Assembly (NCBI GenBank): GCA_012840485.1
Contig: DULG01000003.1
Location: 1 to 35,171, forward strand
Reading direction: 5' to 3'
Length of the DNA stretch: 35,171 bases
DNA from: Clostridia bacterium
GTDB taxonomy: Bacteria > Bacillota > Thermoanaerobacteria > Thermoanaerobacterales > Thermoanaerobacteraceae
Position numbers and translations under genes: made by a program. Below are positions 1 to 8,924 of the stretch, in pieces (position 1 is the stretch's first letter; every line of letters starts with the position of its first letter). The notes below the pieces were generated by a model. The model did no database searches, was not told where the DNA came from, and was given only the letters and a program-made list of their open reading frames with translations.

Positions 1-24
1 AAAGTCACACTTATTTGTGCTTGA
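1..24 (+). CDS. sdaAB: Probable 3' end of L-serine dehydratase beta subunit (partial)
   Basis: Only the last seven codons lie in the window (K-V-T-L-I-C-A, then TGA at 22-24). A short hydrophobic strand like this is how the C-terminal ACT domain of SdaAB proteins usually ends, and the next gene is the alpha subunit, which normally follows sdaAB. Both points are inference from context; seven residues cannot identify a gene on their own. Confidence 0.35.
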   Translation, partial: KVTLICA

Positions 25-184
25 GAAGATATTCTACACATGTTAAAATGCGGACTTGAGTCCAATGAGTGGTAGAAATAATTCCACTCCCTCCTCCGTG
101 CTTTGTAGTATATCTATATATTTTAAAAAAATTATATCGAAAATATCGCTCAATAGCATACTTTCATTACAATTTGTGCTTGAG
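13..184. repeat. 13-bp direct repeats flanking a 146-bp insert before sdaAA
   Basis: The 13-mer ATTTGTGCTTGAG occurs at 13-25 and again at 172-184. The first copy covers the probable sdaAB stop codon; the second lies directly before the sdaAA ribosome binding site. The 146 bases between contain two short hairpins (GGACT/AGTCC near 53-64 and GAGTGG/CCACTC near 67-89) and an AT-rich right half. No terminal inverted repeats or ORF were seen. It reads as a small insertion or duplication that separated two genes once about 25 bases apart. Confidence 0.6.
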
Positions 185-208
185 CAAAGCGAAAGGATGT
201 GAGTTAAA

Positions 209-1102
209 ATGTATCAGTATAATCATGGGTATGAACTATTAGAGCTTACTAAAAAGTTTAATTTGCCAATATCACAAGTTGTAATGCTGGAAGAGCAAGA
301 AAGAACAGGTGAAGACCTTGATACAATTTTTCAAAAAATGAAGAATAACCTAAAGGTTATGAGAGAAGCCATTAATAAGGGATTAACTGAGGATTTAAAA
401 TCAGTAAGTGGTTTATCAGGTGGAGATGCAAAAAAACTATATGAAAGAATAATCATTGGCAATACTCTTTCTTGTGAGACAATGGCAAAAGCTGCTGCTT
501 CTGCTCTTGCAGTGACAGAAGTAAATGCTTCTATGGGTAAAATTGTTGCTGCTCCTACTGCAGGTTCCAGTGGAGTTATTCCGGGAGCTCTTATTACGGT
601 AGCGAGAAAATTTGGCAAAAGTGATGATGATATGACAAGAGCTCTTTTCACTGCTTCCGGCATAGGTATTATAATAGCTAAAAATGCTACTTTATCTGGA
701 GCTGAGGGGGGATGTCAAGCAGAAGTAGGTTCTGCTTCAGCGATGGCTGCAGCAGCTTTAGTAGAACTTATGGGGGGAACTCCAGAACAATGTTTGACAG
801 CAGCTTCTTTTGCTATAATGGATTTGCTAGGGCTTGTATGCGACCCAGTTGCAGGGTTGGTAGAAATCCCTTGTGAAAAGAGAAATGCCCTTGGGGTGCT
901 TAATGCTATGATATGCGCTGATTTTGCAATAGCAGGAATGGACAGTGTCATACCCTTTGACGAAGTGGTAGAAGCTATGTATAAAGTAGGGAAAGCTATA
1001 CCTTACGCTTTAAGGGAAACGGCAGAAGGGGGACTTGCAAAGACTCCTACAGGGATAAGGCTTAAGAAAGAGATATTTGAAAAAGTTGAACGGGGGGATT
1101 AA
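209..1102 (+). CDS. sdaAA: L-serine dehydratase, iron-sulfur-dependent, alpha subunit
   Basis: SdaAA is the catalytic half of the two-subunit [4Fe-4S] L-serine ammonia-lyase, which converts L-serine to pyruvate and ammonia in the cytoplasm. The 297-residue product has the usual length. It shows the family signature GSSGVIPGAL (about residues 117-126) and three conserved cysteines expected to hold the cluster: C169 in GGCQAE, C211 in LVCDPVAG and C222 in IPCEKRN. The ATG at 209 follows AAAGGATGTGAG, which decides the start. The gene sits just after a probable sdaAB end, and its stop is 1 base from the pepF start, so pepF is probably co-transcribed. The cluster is oxygen-labile in this family, in keeping with an anaerobe. 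Confidence 0.95.
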   Translation: MYQYNHGYELLELTKKFNLPISQVVMLEEQERTGEDLDTIFQKMKNNLKVMREAINKGLTEDLKSVSGLSGGDAKKLYERIIIGNTLSCETMAKAAASALAVTEVNASMGKIVAAPTAGSSGVIPGALITVARKFGKSDDDMTRALFTASGIGIIIAKNATLSGAEGGCQAEVGSASAMAAAALVELMGGTPEQCLTAASFAIMDLLGLVCDPVAGLVEIPCEKRNALGVLNAMICADFAIAGMDSVIPFDEVVEAMYKVGKAIPYALRETAEGGLAKTPTGIRLKKEIFEKVERGD

Positions 1103-1103
1103 A

Positions 1104-2894
1104 GTGGAGGTTTTAAAAGATAGAAGCGAAATTGAAGATAAGTATAAATGGCGACTTGAGGATATATATGAAAATGAGAATTTGTGGGAAGAAGACTATA
1201 ACAAGACAAAAGAGCTTTTAAAAGAGATTGTAAAGTTTAAAGGCAAAATTAATACTTCAAGAATTTTATTAGAGGTACTAAAACTTAATGACCAAATTGG
1301 GATGACAGCCAGCAAAATTTTTGCCTATGCCCGTATGAGAAGAGACGAAGATAATACTAATCCCAAATATCAAGCTTTGACTGACAAGGCCATGAGACTC
1401 AATATTGAAGTTATGAGTGCTACTTCTTTTATAGCTCCAGAAATTTTATCCATTGATACACAAAAATTAATGGAAATGATAGAAGAATTAGAAGAATTAA
1501 AGATTTATAAGCAATATCTTGAAGATTTAATTAGGTTTAAACCTCATGTACTTTCATCGGAAGAAGAAAAAATATTAGCAGAAGCAGAAACATTGGCAGA
1601 ATCTGTTTCAAATGTATATACTATGTTGAATAATGCTGATATGAGATTCCCCACTATTAAAGATGAAGAAGGTAAAGAAGTAGAAGTGACTCATGGCAAT
1701 TTTGTACGCTTCATGCAGAGTAAAGACAGAAACGTCAGAAAAGCCGCATTTAACGCCATGTATGACACATACAAAAAATTTATAAATACTTTTGCTTCTA
1801 CAATGGCGGGGAATGTAAAGAAAGATATTTTCTACGCTAAAACACGGAAATATAATTCTTCATTGGAAGCCTCACTATTTGAAGACAATGTTAGTGTAGA
1901 AGTTTACAACAATCTTATAGAGACAGTACATAGTAGACTTGATGTATTACATAGATATGTAAGGCTTAAAAAGAAGCTTTTAGGTTTAGATGAGCTTCAC
2001 ATGTATGACTTGTATGTGCCCTTGATACAGGAATATGATAAGAAATTTACATATGAAGAAGCAATTAACCTCGTCCTAGAAGGACTACAACCGTTAGGAG
2101 ATGAATACATAAATTTACTAAGGAAAGGATTTAATTCTCGTTGGGTGGACGTATATGAAAATCGAGGAAAAACTTCTGGAGCTTATTCATGGGGAACTTA
2201 TGGTACTCACCCTTATGTACTTTTAAACTATCAGGGCAAATTAAATGATGTATTTACAATTGCCCATGAAATGGGACATTCTCTGCATACCTATTACTCA
2301 AATGCGACCCAGCCCTATGTGTACGCAGGTTATAAGATTTTTGTGGCAGAAGTAGCTTCTACCTGCAATGAAGCTATACTTATGAATTATCTTTTAAAAA
2401 ATTCTAAAGATGAAAAAGAAAAACTTTATCTTTTGAACCACTTCTTTGAGGAATTTAGAGGGACAGTCTATCGGCAAGTTATGTTTGCTGAGTTTGAAAA
2501 ACTCATACACGAAATGGCAGAGAGAGGAGAACCTCTTACAGCAGAAGTGTTAAACAAAAAATATTATGAATTAAATAAGTTCTATTATGGAGATGACATA
2601 GTGGTTGATGAAGGAATAAGCTATGAGTGGGCGAGAATCCCTCATTTTTATAGAAATTTCTATGTCTATAAATATGCTACTGGATTTTCTGCGGCAATAG
2701 CTATTTCTCAGATGATATTAAATGAGGGGGAAAAAGCTGTAGAAAGGTATAAGGAATTTTTAAAGAGCGGAAGCTCTGATTATCCCTTAAACCTTTTAAA
2801 GAAGGCAGGAGTGGATTTAACTACGCCAAAACCAGTAAATGAAGCTTTGGATGTTTTTGAAAAATTGCTTGATGAGTTTGAAAAAATACTATAA
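1104..2894 (+). CDS. pepF: Oligoendopeptidase F (M3B zinc metallopeptidase)
   Basis: PepF cleaves short peptides (roughly 7-17 residues) in the cytoplasm. The 596-residue product has the usual family length. An N-terminal helical domain (about 1-200) precedes the peptidase M3 domain with the zinc motif HEMGH inside FTIAHEMGHSLHTYYS (near residues 382-397) and a downstream glutamate-rich EVASTCNEA that supplies the third ligand in this family. I chose the GTG at 1104 because GGGGGG at 1092-1097 is correctly spaced and the alignment-like start EVLKDRSEIEDKYKW is typical; the frame stays open up to a TTG at 1077 inside sdaAA. A rho-independent terminator follows at 2901. The tight link to sdaAA suggests shared use in amino-acid catabolism. 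Confidence 0.94.
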   Translation: MEVLKDRSEIEDKYKWRLEDIYENENLWEEDYNKTKELLKEIVKFKGKINTSRILLEVLKLNDQIGMTASKIFAYARMRRDEDNTNPKYQALTDKAMRLNIEVMSATSFIAPEILSIDTQKLMEMIEELEELKIYKQYLEDLIRFKPHVLSSEEEKILAEAETLAESVSNVYTMLNNADMRFPTIKDEEGKEVEVTHGNFVRFMQSKDRNVRKAAFNAMYDTYKKFINTFASTMAGNVKKDIFYAKTRKYNSSLEASLFEDNVSVEVYNNLIETVHSRLDVLHRYVRLKKKLLGLDELHMYDLYVPLIQEYDKKFTYEEAINLVLEGLQPLGDEYINLLRKGFNSRWVDVYENRGKTSGAYSWGTYGTHPYVLLNYQGKLNDVFTIAHEMGHSLHTYYSNATQPYVYAGYKIFVAEVASTCNEAILMNYLLKNSKDEKEKLYLLNHFFEEFRGTVYRQVMFAEFEKLIHEMAERGEPLTAEVLNKKYYELNKFYYGDDIVVDEGISYEWARIPHFYRNFYVYKYATGFSAAIAISQMILNEGEKAVERYKEFLKSGSSDYPLNLLKKAGVDLTTPKPVNEALDVFEKLLDEFEKIL

Positions 2895-2900
2895 TGAATC

Positions 2901-2932
2901 AAAAGGGCAGTAAAAGAGACTGTCCTTTTTTC
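2901..2932 (+). terminator. Rho-independent terminator after pepF
   Basis: The stem AAAGGGCAGT / ACTGTCCTTT has one G-U pair and a loop of about 8 bases, and is followed by a run of T. Confidence 0.85.
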
Positions 2933-2949
2933 TAAACAAAAGTTCAAAC

Positions 2950-3020
2950 GCTGGGGACGGTTCCCTCCGTCCGATTTCAACTTAAAATTCAGATAAAAGG
3001 AACCGTCCCCTTTGTCTGAA
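2950..3020. repeat. REP-like inverted repeat element
   Basis: A perfect 12-bp inverted repeat, GGGGACGGTTCC at 2953-2964 and GGAACCGTCCCC at 2999-3010, encloses 34 bases. The right arm also sits in a local hairpin (TTCAGA...TCTGAA). This GC-rich motif stands out from the AT-rich surroundings. Similar GGGGACGGTTCC palindromes are scattered in many clostridial genomes and are often linked to REP-associated tyrosine transposases; that link is from general knowledge, and no transposase is present here. Confidence 0.7.
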
Positions 3021-3045
3021 AATAAAAAAGTGTGAGGTGTGAACT

Positions 3046-4116
3046 TTGGATTTTATAACAGTCGATTTAAAAGAAAGGTCTTATCCTATATATTTTGCCT
3101 ATGATTCTTTTGATAAATTAGGAGAAATAGTAAAGAGACATGTAAGAAGTAGTAAAACATTTATAATAACTGATTCTAATGTTTATCCTTTGTATTTTAA
3201 AAAACTCAATGAAAGTCTTAAAAAAAGTCGTTTTGATGTGTCATATGAAGTTATTCCTGCAGGGGAAACAAGTAAAACAATGGAAATGGCACAAAGGCTT
3301 CTTGAAAAAGCTTATGACTATGGACTTTTAAGAGACAGTTCAGTCATAGCTCTTGGAGGAGGCGTTGTAGGAGACATAGCGGGTTTTGTGGCAGCAACTT
3401 ACATGAGGGGAATAGACTTTGTGCAAATTCCTACGACTTTGTTGGCGCAGGTTGATAGCAGTGTAGGGGGCAAAGTAGCAGTTAATCTAAAAAAAGGCAA
3501 AAACATAATAGGAGCTTTTCATCAACCTAAAATGGTATATATAGACACCGCCGTTTTAAATACATTAGATAAAAGAGAAATACTTGGGGGGCTATCTGAA
3601 ATAATTAAATATGGTATTATATGGGATTTTAGTTTATTTGAGTATATTGAAAGCAACATTTATGAAATTTTAGATTTAAAAGAAGATAAATTAAGGCATA
3701 TAATCAAAAAATCTTGCGAAATAAAAGGGAAAATCGTATCTCTTGATGAAAAAGAAGAAAACCTGCGTTCAATATTGAATTTTGGCCACACAATAGGACA
3801 TGCCATTGAAGCTTTAACAGGTTATGAAAGGTATATTCACGGTGAAGCTGTTGCTATAGGTATGGTATACGCTTGTAAACTTGCATTAAATTTAGGATAT
3901 ATTGATGAAAAATATTTTGAAAGAATTTTTTCTTTAATACAAAGAACAGGATTACCTACAGATTATGAGGATTTGCACAAAGAAGACATCGTAGAGGCTA
4001 TAAAACTTGATAAAAAGAGTAGAGAAGGCAAAATAAATTTTGTTATTCCTCGTGGTTTAGGAAAAGCTGAAGTTACGACTGTTAAAGAGGAAGAAATCTT
4101 AAAAGTTTTAAAATAA
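3046..4116 (+). CDS. aroB: 3-dehydroquinate synthase
   Basis: AroB converts DAHP to 3-dehydroquinate, the second step of the shikimate pathway, using NAD and a divalent metal. The product is 356 residues, as usual. It shows the NAD-binding GGGVVGDIAGFVA, the PTTLLAQVDSSVGGK segment, and the metal ligands expected in SEIIKYG (Glu), GHTIGHAIE (His) and IHGEAVAIGM (His). The start is TTG at 3046, supported by GTGAGGTG just upstream; no ATG is close. The gene stands alone between the REP-like element and a terminator at 4115, separate from the pheA-aroA block that it serves. Confidence 0.96.
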   Translation: MDFITVDLKERSYPIYFAYDSFDKLGEIVKRHVRSSKTFIITDSNVYPLYFKKLNESLKKSRFDVSYEVIPAGETSKTMEMAQRLLEKAYDYGLLRDSSVIALGGGVVGDIAGFVAATYMRGIDFVQIPTTLLAQVDSSVGGKVAVNLKKGKNIIGAFHQPKMVYIDTAVLNTLDKREILGGLSEIIKYGIIWDFSLFEYIESNIYEILDLKEDKLRHIIKKSCEIKGKIVSLDEKEENLRSILNFGHTIGHAIEALTGYERYIHGEAVAIGMVYACKLALNLGYIDEKYFERIFSLIQRTGLPTDYEDLHKEDIVEAIKLDKKSREGKINFVIPRGLGKAEVTTVKEEEILKVLK

Positions 4117-4135
4117 GCGGGTAACCGCTTTTTTC
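4115..4135 (+). terminator. Rho-independent terminator after aroB
   Basis: The compact hairpin AAGCGG-GTAA-CCGCTT is followed by six T; it begins inside the aroB stop codon. Confidence 0.85.
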
Positions 4136-4167
4136 TTTATCTTTTTTAGACTTTATGAAAAATTTAC

Positions 4168-4196
4168 TTGACTTTACTTATGCAGAGTATTAAAAT
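4168..4196 (+). promoter_or_regulatory. SigA-type promoter of the pheA-aroF-tyrA-aroA operon
   Basis: TTGACT (4168-4173) and TAAAAT (4191-4196) are separated by 17 bases. The leader to the pheA ATG is short, and no T-box or attenuator was seen in it. Confidence 0.65.
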
Positions 4197-4230
4197 ATCA
4201 CCAATATTATAAATTGCAAGGGGGTGTTGG

Positions 4231-5055
4231 ATGAAAATTGGTTATTTAGGGCCTAAAGGAACATTTTCTGAAGAAGCTGTTATAAAATACACACAATGTG
4301 TTGAAAATTGTGAAGTTGTAGAGTTTAACACCATTCCGGAAGTTATAAATTGTATAAGCAATAGCTTATGCGAAGAGGCAGTAATTCCTATTGAAAACTC
4401 TATTGAAGGTTCTGTAAATATTGCCGTAGATATGCTGATAAACGACGCAAATGGGATAATGATAAAAGGAGAAGTGATAATACCTATTTCCCATTGTTTG
4501 ATTACGGATGCTCCAGTTGAATTTAAGGATGTACATTGTATACTTTCTCATCAACAGGCAATTGCTCAGTGCAGGGAATATATATCTAAAAAATTTCCAA
4601 ATGCGGAAGTAAAAGCTACAGACAGTACTGCCCAAGCAGTTTTAGGTGTTAAATCTAAACCTGGAGTAGTGGCTATAGGTCCTGAAAGAGCAGCTGTTAT
4701 TTACGGTATGAGAATTATTGATAGGGACATACAAGATGTAAAAGAAAATTATACAAGGTTTTTGGTCCTTTCTCAAAAGGACGAGGTTGTCACAGGGGAA
4801 GACAAGACATCAATAGTCTTTTCTGTTCCAAATGTTCCAGGCAGTTTATATAACGCTTTAGGGGTTTTGGCCAACAAAAAAATCAATATGACAAAAATAG
4901 AATCTCGACCTTCAAGGAAAAAACTTGGGGAATATGTTTTTTGGGTGGACATTGAGGGGCATAGAGAAGATGAAATAGTAAAGAGTGCCTTAGAGGAGTT
5001 AAAAGGTAGAACGGATTTTTTAAAAGTATTAGGTTCATATCCTAAATTTAAGTAG
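4231..5055 (+). CDS. pheA: Prephenate dehydratase
   Basis: This monofunctional enzyme decarboxylates and dehydrates prephenate to phenylpyruvate, on the way to phenylalanine. The 274-residue product has the catalytic domain first (GPKGTFSEEA at the start, ENYTRF near residue 172 with the catalytic Thr) and then an ACT regulatory domain with GSLYNALG and the ESRPS motif, which bind phenylalanine in this family and give feedback inhibition. There is no chorismate mutase domain. The start ATG follows AAGGGGGTGTTGG. It is the first gene of an operon with aroF 24 bases downstream. Confidence 0.95.
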   Translation: MKIGYLGPKGTFSEEAVIKYTQCVENCEVVEFNTIPEVINCISNSLCEEAVIPIENSIEGSVNIAVDMLINDANGIMIKGEVIIPISHCLITDAPVEFKDVHCILSHQQAIAQCREYISKKFPNAEVKATDSTAQAVLGVKSKPGVVAIGPERAAVIYGMRIIDRDIQDVKENYTRFLVLSQKDEVVTGEDKTSIVFSVPNVPGSLYNALGVLANKKINMTKIESRPSRKKLGEYVFWVDIEGHREDEIVKSALEELKGRTDFLKVLGSYPKFK

Positions 5056-5079
5056 AACGGTAGAATGGAGGAATTGAAA

Positions 5080-6096
5080 ATGGTAATTGTTATGAATATT
5101 GATGCCACTGATAAGCAAATCTCTGATATTACAAGTCTTTTAACATCTCTTGGTTTAGGTTACCACATTTCAAAAGGTGAAGAAAAAATAGTCATAGGTG
5201 TTATAGGTGATAAGAAAAAATTAGAAGGTAAGGCTGTAGAAATGATGGAGGGAGTAGAAAAAATCATTCCTATTGTGGAGCCTTACAAACTTGCTAGCAA
5301 GATATTTAAACCAGAGCCAACTGTGGTAAAAGTAGAAGACATCGAAATTGGTGGAAGCAACATAGTTATAATGGCGGGCCCTTGTGCGGTAGAAAGCAGA
5401 GAACAACTCTTTGAAAGTGCTATGGCTGTTAAAAAAGCGGGAGCTCAATTTTTAAGAGGAGGGGCATTTAAACCGAGAACATCACCTTACTCCTTCCAAG
5501 GACTTGAAGAAGAAGGCTTAAAGATGCTAAAAGAAGCCAAAGAAGTTACTGGACTTAAGATTGTTACAGAAGTTATGGATGTGCATTCAGTTGAACTAGT
5601 GGCGGAATATGCTGATGTTATACAAATAGGTACAAGAAATATGCAAAATTTTCCATTACTTAAAGCAGTAGGTAGAATCAATAAGCCTGTTTTATTAAAA
5701 AGAGGACTTGCGGCAACATTAGAAGAGTGGTTAAGTGCTGCGGAGTATATCCTAAGCGAGGGTAATAAAGACGTCATCCTATGTGAAAGAGGGATAAGGA
5801 CGTTTGAAACTTATACGCGAAATACTTTGGATTTAAGTGCAGTCCCAGCCATAAAAAAGTTGAGCCATTTGCCTATAGTTGTTGATCCCAGTCACGGCAC
5901 TGGGAAATGGCACCTTGTAGCTCCTATGGCTAAAGCTGCTATAGCGGCAGGAGCCGATGGCCTCATTATTGAGGTACATCCAGACCCTAAAAATGCATTA
6001 TCTGATGGGGCTCAATCCCTTACCCCTGAAAATTTTGAGACTTTGTGTCAAGACATAAAGATTATCGCTAAAGCAGTAGGGCGTGATTTTGTATGA
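5080..6096 (+). CDS. aroF: 3-deoxy-7-phosphoheptulonate (DAHP) synthase, type I beta with N-terminal ferredoxin-like domain
   Basis: DAHP synthase condenses phosphoenolpyruvate and erythrose 4-phosphate, the entry step of the shikimate pathway. From the ATG at 5080 the protein is 338 residues, the length of the well-studied Thermotoga maritima enzyme. Residues 1 to about 70 form a ferredoxin-like regulatory domain that in this subclass gives tyrosine inhibition. The barrel follows with [24 protein letters not shown] and DPSHGTG, covering metal and phosphate ligands. An ATG at 5065 is in frame, but GGAGG at 5067-5071 is a good ribosome binding site for 5080. The TGA overlaps the tyrA ATG (ATGA). 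Confidence 0.95.
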   Translation: MVIVMNIDATDKQISDITSLLTSLGLGYHISKGEEKIVIGVIGDKKKLEGKAVEMMEGVEKIIPIVEPYKLASKIFKPEPTVVKVEDIEIGGSNIVIMAGPCAVESREQLFESAMAVKKAGAQFLRGGAFKPRTSPYSFQGLEEEGLKMLKEAKEVTGLKIVTEVMDVHSVELVAEYADVIQIGTRNMQNFPLLKAVGRINKPVLLKRGLAATLEEWLSAAEYILSEGNKDVILCERGIRTFETYTRNTLDLSAVPAIKKLSHLPIVVDPSHGTGKWHLVAPMAKAAIAAGADGLIIEVHPDPKNALSDGAQSLTPENFETLCQDIKIIAKAVGRDFV

Positions 6097-6935
6097 TAAA
6101 AAATGCGGTTATTGTAGGATTGGGTCTTATAGGGGGATCAATGGCAAAAGCATTAAAAAAACACACAGATATAGACATTATTGGTGTTGATATAAATAGA
6201 GACAGTTTACACAAAGCGTTTGAAGAGGGAGTAATTTCTTATGGCGTGACACACCTTGATTTTCAAGTAGATGCTGATGTGGTTTTTATATGCACGCCTG
6301 TTGGAAAAGTTCTTGAAAAGACTAAAAATATACTTCCTTATTTAAAAAAAGGTTGCATTGTAACTGACGTTGGAAGTACAAAAAAAGTTATAATGGAAGA
6401 AGTGCAAAAATTTTTGCCCGATGAAATTTTTTTCATCGGGGGCCATCCTATGGCTGGCACAGAGAAGGCAGGTTATGATAACGCTGATGCAGATTTATTT
6501 GTCAACTCTAATTATTTGTTGACACCTTTTGATAATGTAAAGGAAGATGTTTTAGATTTATTTATAAATGAAGTAATAATAAAAATAGGTGCAAAACCGG
6601 TAATAATGGATTATAATAAACACGATGCCATTGTCGGAATAATAAGTCATGTACCTCATATTCTTTCTGCTACCCTTACGAATTTTGCTCATGACAAATG
6701 CAGTGAAGCATTTAAATACGCAGCTGGTGGGTTTAAAGATACTACGCGAATTGCCTTGTCTCAGACTGAAATATGGAAAGACATAATTTGTACAAACAAA
6801 GAAGTTATTTTGGAGTTACTAAAAAATTACAGGGAAGTCCTAAGTGACTTTATTTGTTACTTAGAAAATGACGATATTGACGCCATACAAAAGTTTCTTG
6901 AAGATGCAAGAAAATATCGAAACACTATAACTTGA
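6093..6935 (+). CDS. tyrA: Prephenate dehydrogenase
   Basis: TyrA oxidatively decarboxylates prephenate to 4-hydroxyphenylpyruvate, the tyrosine branch. The 280-residue product begins with a Rossmann fold ([13 protein letters not shown], residues 9-21), followed by [12 protein letters not shown] and the helical domain with SHVPHILSA and KDTTRIA. No C-terminal ACT domain is present, so feedback control by tyrosine would have to lie elsewhere, plausibly in the AroF regulatory domain. The ATG overlaps the aroF stop by four bases, which indicates translational coupling; aroA starts 9 bases after its stop. Confidence 0.95.
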   Translation: MIKNAVIVGLGLIGGSMAKALKKHTDIDIIGVDINRDSLHKAFEEGVISYGVTHLDFQVDADVVFICTPVGKVLEKTKNILPYLKKGCIVTDVGSTKKVIMEEVQKFLPDEIFFIGGHPMAGTEKAGYDNADADLFVNSNYLLTPFDNVKEDVLDLFINEVIIKIGAKPVIMDYNKHDAIVGIISHVPHILSATLTNFAHDKCSEAFKYAAGGFKDTTRIALSQTEIWKDIICTNKEVILELLKNYREVLSDFICYLENDDIDAIQKFLEDARKYRNTIT

Positions 6936-6944
6936 GGTGTTGTT

Positions 6945-8216
6945 ATGGATATTGAAGTTAAAAAGAAAAGATTTTTAAAAGGTATTATCTCAGTCCCTGG
7001 AGACAAGTCAATATCCCATAGGGCTGTAATGATTGGGTCAATTGCAGAAGGGATTACAGAAATTGAAAATTTTCTTTTAGGAGAAGATTGTATATCTACT
7101 ATTAATTGTATGAAGAATTTAGGAGTTGACATTGAATTAAAAGGGACAAATGTTAAAGTTCATGGAAAAGGGCTTTATTTAAATAAAAGCGAAAAAATCC
7201 TTGATGTAGGAAATTCGGGTACTACCATTAGGCTTTTGATGGGTATTCTTGCTGGTCAAAAGTTTGAGACAATGCTTACAGGCGATGATTCTATAAAGAG
7301 ACGCCCAATGGGAAGAGTGATAACTCCTCTTAGTATGATGGGAGCGAAAATAGAAGCAAGAGAAGGAAATTTTGCACCTCTTACGGTTTTTGGAAACAAA
7401 CTTAAAGGCATATATTACAAAATGCCAATTGCCAGTGCACAGGTTAAGTCCAGCATAATGCTGGCAAGCCTTTACGCTGATGATAAAACGACTATCGAAG
7501 AACCCTACCCTTCAAGAAATCACACGGAACTTATGTTTAGTTCTTTTGGTGCTAAAGTGGATGTAAATAACACAAAAATAACCTGTTATCCTGGTTACGA
7601 ATTACAAGGGCAGAAAGTTATTGTACCGGGGGATATATCGTCAGCAGCATATTTTATTGTTGCTGCAACTCTCGTTTCAAATTCGGAGGTTACTATAAAA
7701 AATGTAAATGTAAATCATACAAGAACTGGTATTATCGATGTGATAAAAGAGATGGGAGGAGACATTGTTTTAACAAATGAAAGAACTATAAACAATGAAA
7801 AAGTAGCGGATATAACAGTTAAGACTTCACGACTAAAAGGAATTGAAATTGGAGGAAGTCTTATTCCAAGGCTTATTGATGAAATTCCAGTAATAGCAGT
7901 TGCAGCAGTCTTCGCAGAAGGGAAAACAGTGATAAAAGATGCCGAGGAGTTAAAAGTAAAAGAAAGCAATAGAATAAATACAATCACTTCCGAATTAAAG
8001 AAAATGGGAGCAAAGATTTTTGAAACAGAAGATGGGATGATTATAGAAGGGACGGGTTTTTTAAGAGGAACTACAGTGGAAAGTTACAACGACCACAGGA
8101 TTGCTATGTCTTTATGGGTTGCTGGACTTATTGCAGAAGGAAAAACTAAGATAAAAAATGCTGAATGTGTAAATATTTCATATCCAGATTTTTATAAAAC
8201 CTTTGATATGCTATAA
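6945..8216 (+). CDS. aroA: 3-phosphoshikimate 1-carboxyvinyltransferase (EPSP synthase)
   Basis: EPSP synthase transfers the enolpyruvyl group of PEP to shikimate 3-phosphate. The 423-residue product has the usual length and carries GDKSISHRA near the N-terminus (substrate lysine and arginine), [25 protein letters not shown] and YNDHRIAMS. The GNSGTTIR form, with an Ala/Gly pattern unlike the plant-type enzymes, is closer to the Firmicute class II enzymes; that subclass call is tentative. GAGGTGTT precedes the ATG. The response regulator starts 18 bases downstream with no terminator between, so the two-component genes are probably in the same transcript. Confidence 0.96.
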   Translation: MDIEVKKKRFLKGIISVPGDKSISHRAVMIGSIAEGITEIENFLLGEDCISTINCMKNLGVDIELKGTNVKVHGKGLYLNKSEKILDVGNSGTTIRLLMGILAGQKFETMLTGDDSIKRRPMGRVITPLSMMGAKIEAREGNFAPLTVFGNKLKGIYYKMPIASAQVKSSIMLASLYADDKTTIEEPYPSRNHTELMFSSFGAKVDVNNTKITCYPGYELQGQKVIVPGDISSAAYFIVAATLVSNSEVTIKNVNVNHTRTGIIDVIKEMGGDIVLTNERTINNEKVADITVKTSRLKGIEIGGSLIPRLIDEIPVIAVAAVFAEGKTVIKDAEELKVKESNRINTITSELKKMGAKIFETEDGMIIEGTGFLRGTTVESYNDHRIAMSLWVAGLIAEGKTKIKNAECVNISYPDFYKTFDML

Positions 8217-8234
8217 TATCATTGGTGATGAATA

Positions 8235-8924
8235 ATGAAAGAAAAGATACTTATCATAGAGGATGAAAAACACATAGCCCGTTTTTTACAATTGGAGTTT
8301 GAACATGAAGGATATACCGTCACTGTGACTTACGATGGACCTTCTGGCTTAAAGGAGGCATTAGAAGGAGATTATGACCTTGTGCTTTTGGACATAATGC
8401 TTCCGGGGATTGATGGATTTGAAGTTTTAAAAAAAATAAGGGAACATTCTGATATACCTGTTATAATGCTTACTGCCAAATACGAAGTAAAAGACAAAGT
8501 GGAAGGACTTGACATTGGAGCTGATGACTACGTGACAAAACCCTTTTCTATAGAAGAGCTTTTTGCAAGAGTGAGGGCTGCTTTGAGAAAGAAAAAGCCG
8601 CATCTTAAAAAAGATGTGTTAAGATATAGTGACATTACTATGGATTTGACAACTCATGAAGTAAGAAGATCGGGTATAAAAATTGAACTCACAAAAAAAG
8701 AATTTGACCTTTTAGAATATTTGATTAAAAATGCAAATATAGCGCTAACAAGGGAAAAAATTCTTGAGTGCGTATGGGGCTATGATTATTATGGAGATAC
8801 TAACATAGTGGATGTATATATAAGGTATTTAAGAAGCAAAATTGACGACCCTTTTGACCGGAAGTTAATCCACACCATAAGAGGAGTGGGGTACACTTTG
8901 AAGGAGGATAAAGATGAAGATTAA
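8235..8924 (+). CDS. Two-component response regulator, OmpR/PhoB family
   Basis: The 229-residue protein has a receiver domain with the acidic pair E9-D10, phosphoacceptor D53 in LLDIMLPG, the T in MLTAKYE and the K in TKPFSIEEL. A winged-helix DNA-binding domain follows (about 130-225; LTKKEFDLLEYL, VDVYIRYLRSKID, IRGVGYTL). It is close to the CopR/ArlR type, but the stimulus cannot be read from sequence. The stop overlaps the start of the kinase gene by 11 bases, so the two are translationally coupled. It follows aroA directly, with no separate promoter evident in the 18-base gap. Confidence 0.94.
   Translation: MKEKILIIEDEKHIARFLQLEFEHEGYTVTVTYDGPSGLKEALEGDYDLVLLDIMLPGIDGFEVLKKIREHSDIPVIMLTAKYEVKDKVEGLDIGADDYVTKPFSIEELFARVRAALRKKKPHLKKDVLRYSDITMDLTTHEVRRSGIKIELTKKEFDLLEYLIKNANIALTREKILECVWGYDYYGDTNIVDVYIRYLRSKIDDPFDRKLIHTIRGVGYTLKEDKDED

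Noticed and set aside
4197-4230. Possible T-box or attenuator in front of pheA
   Set aside because: The leader is only a few dozen bases with no T-box core or terminator hairpin.
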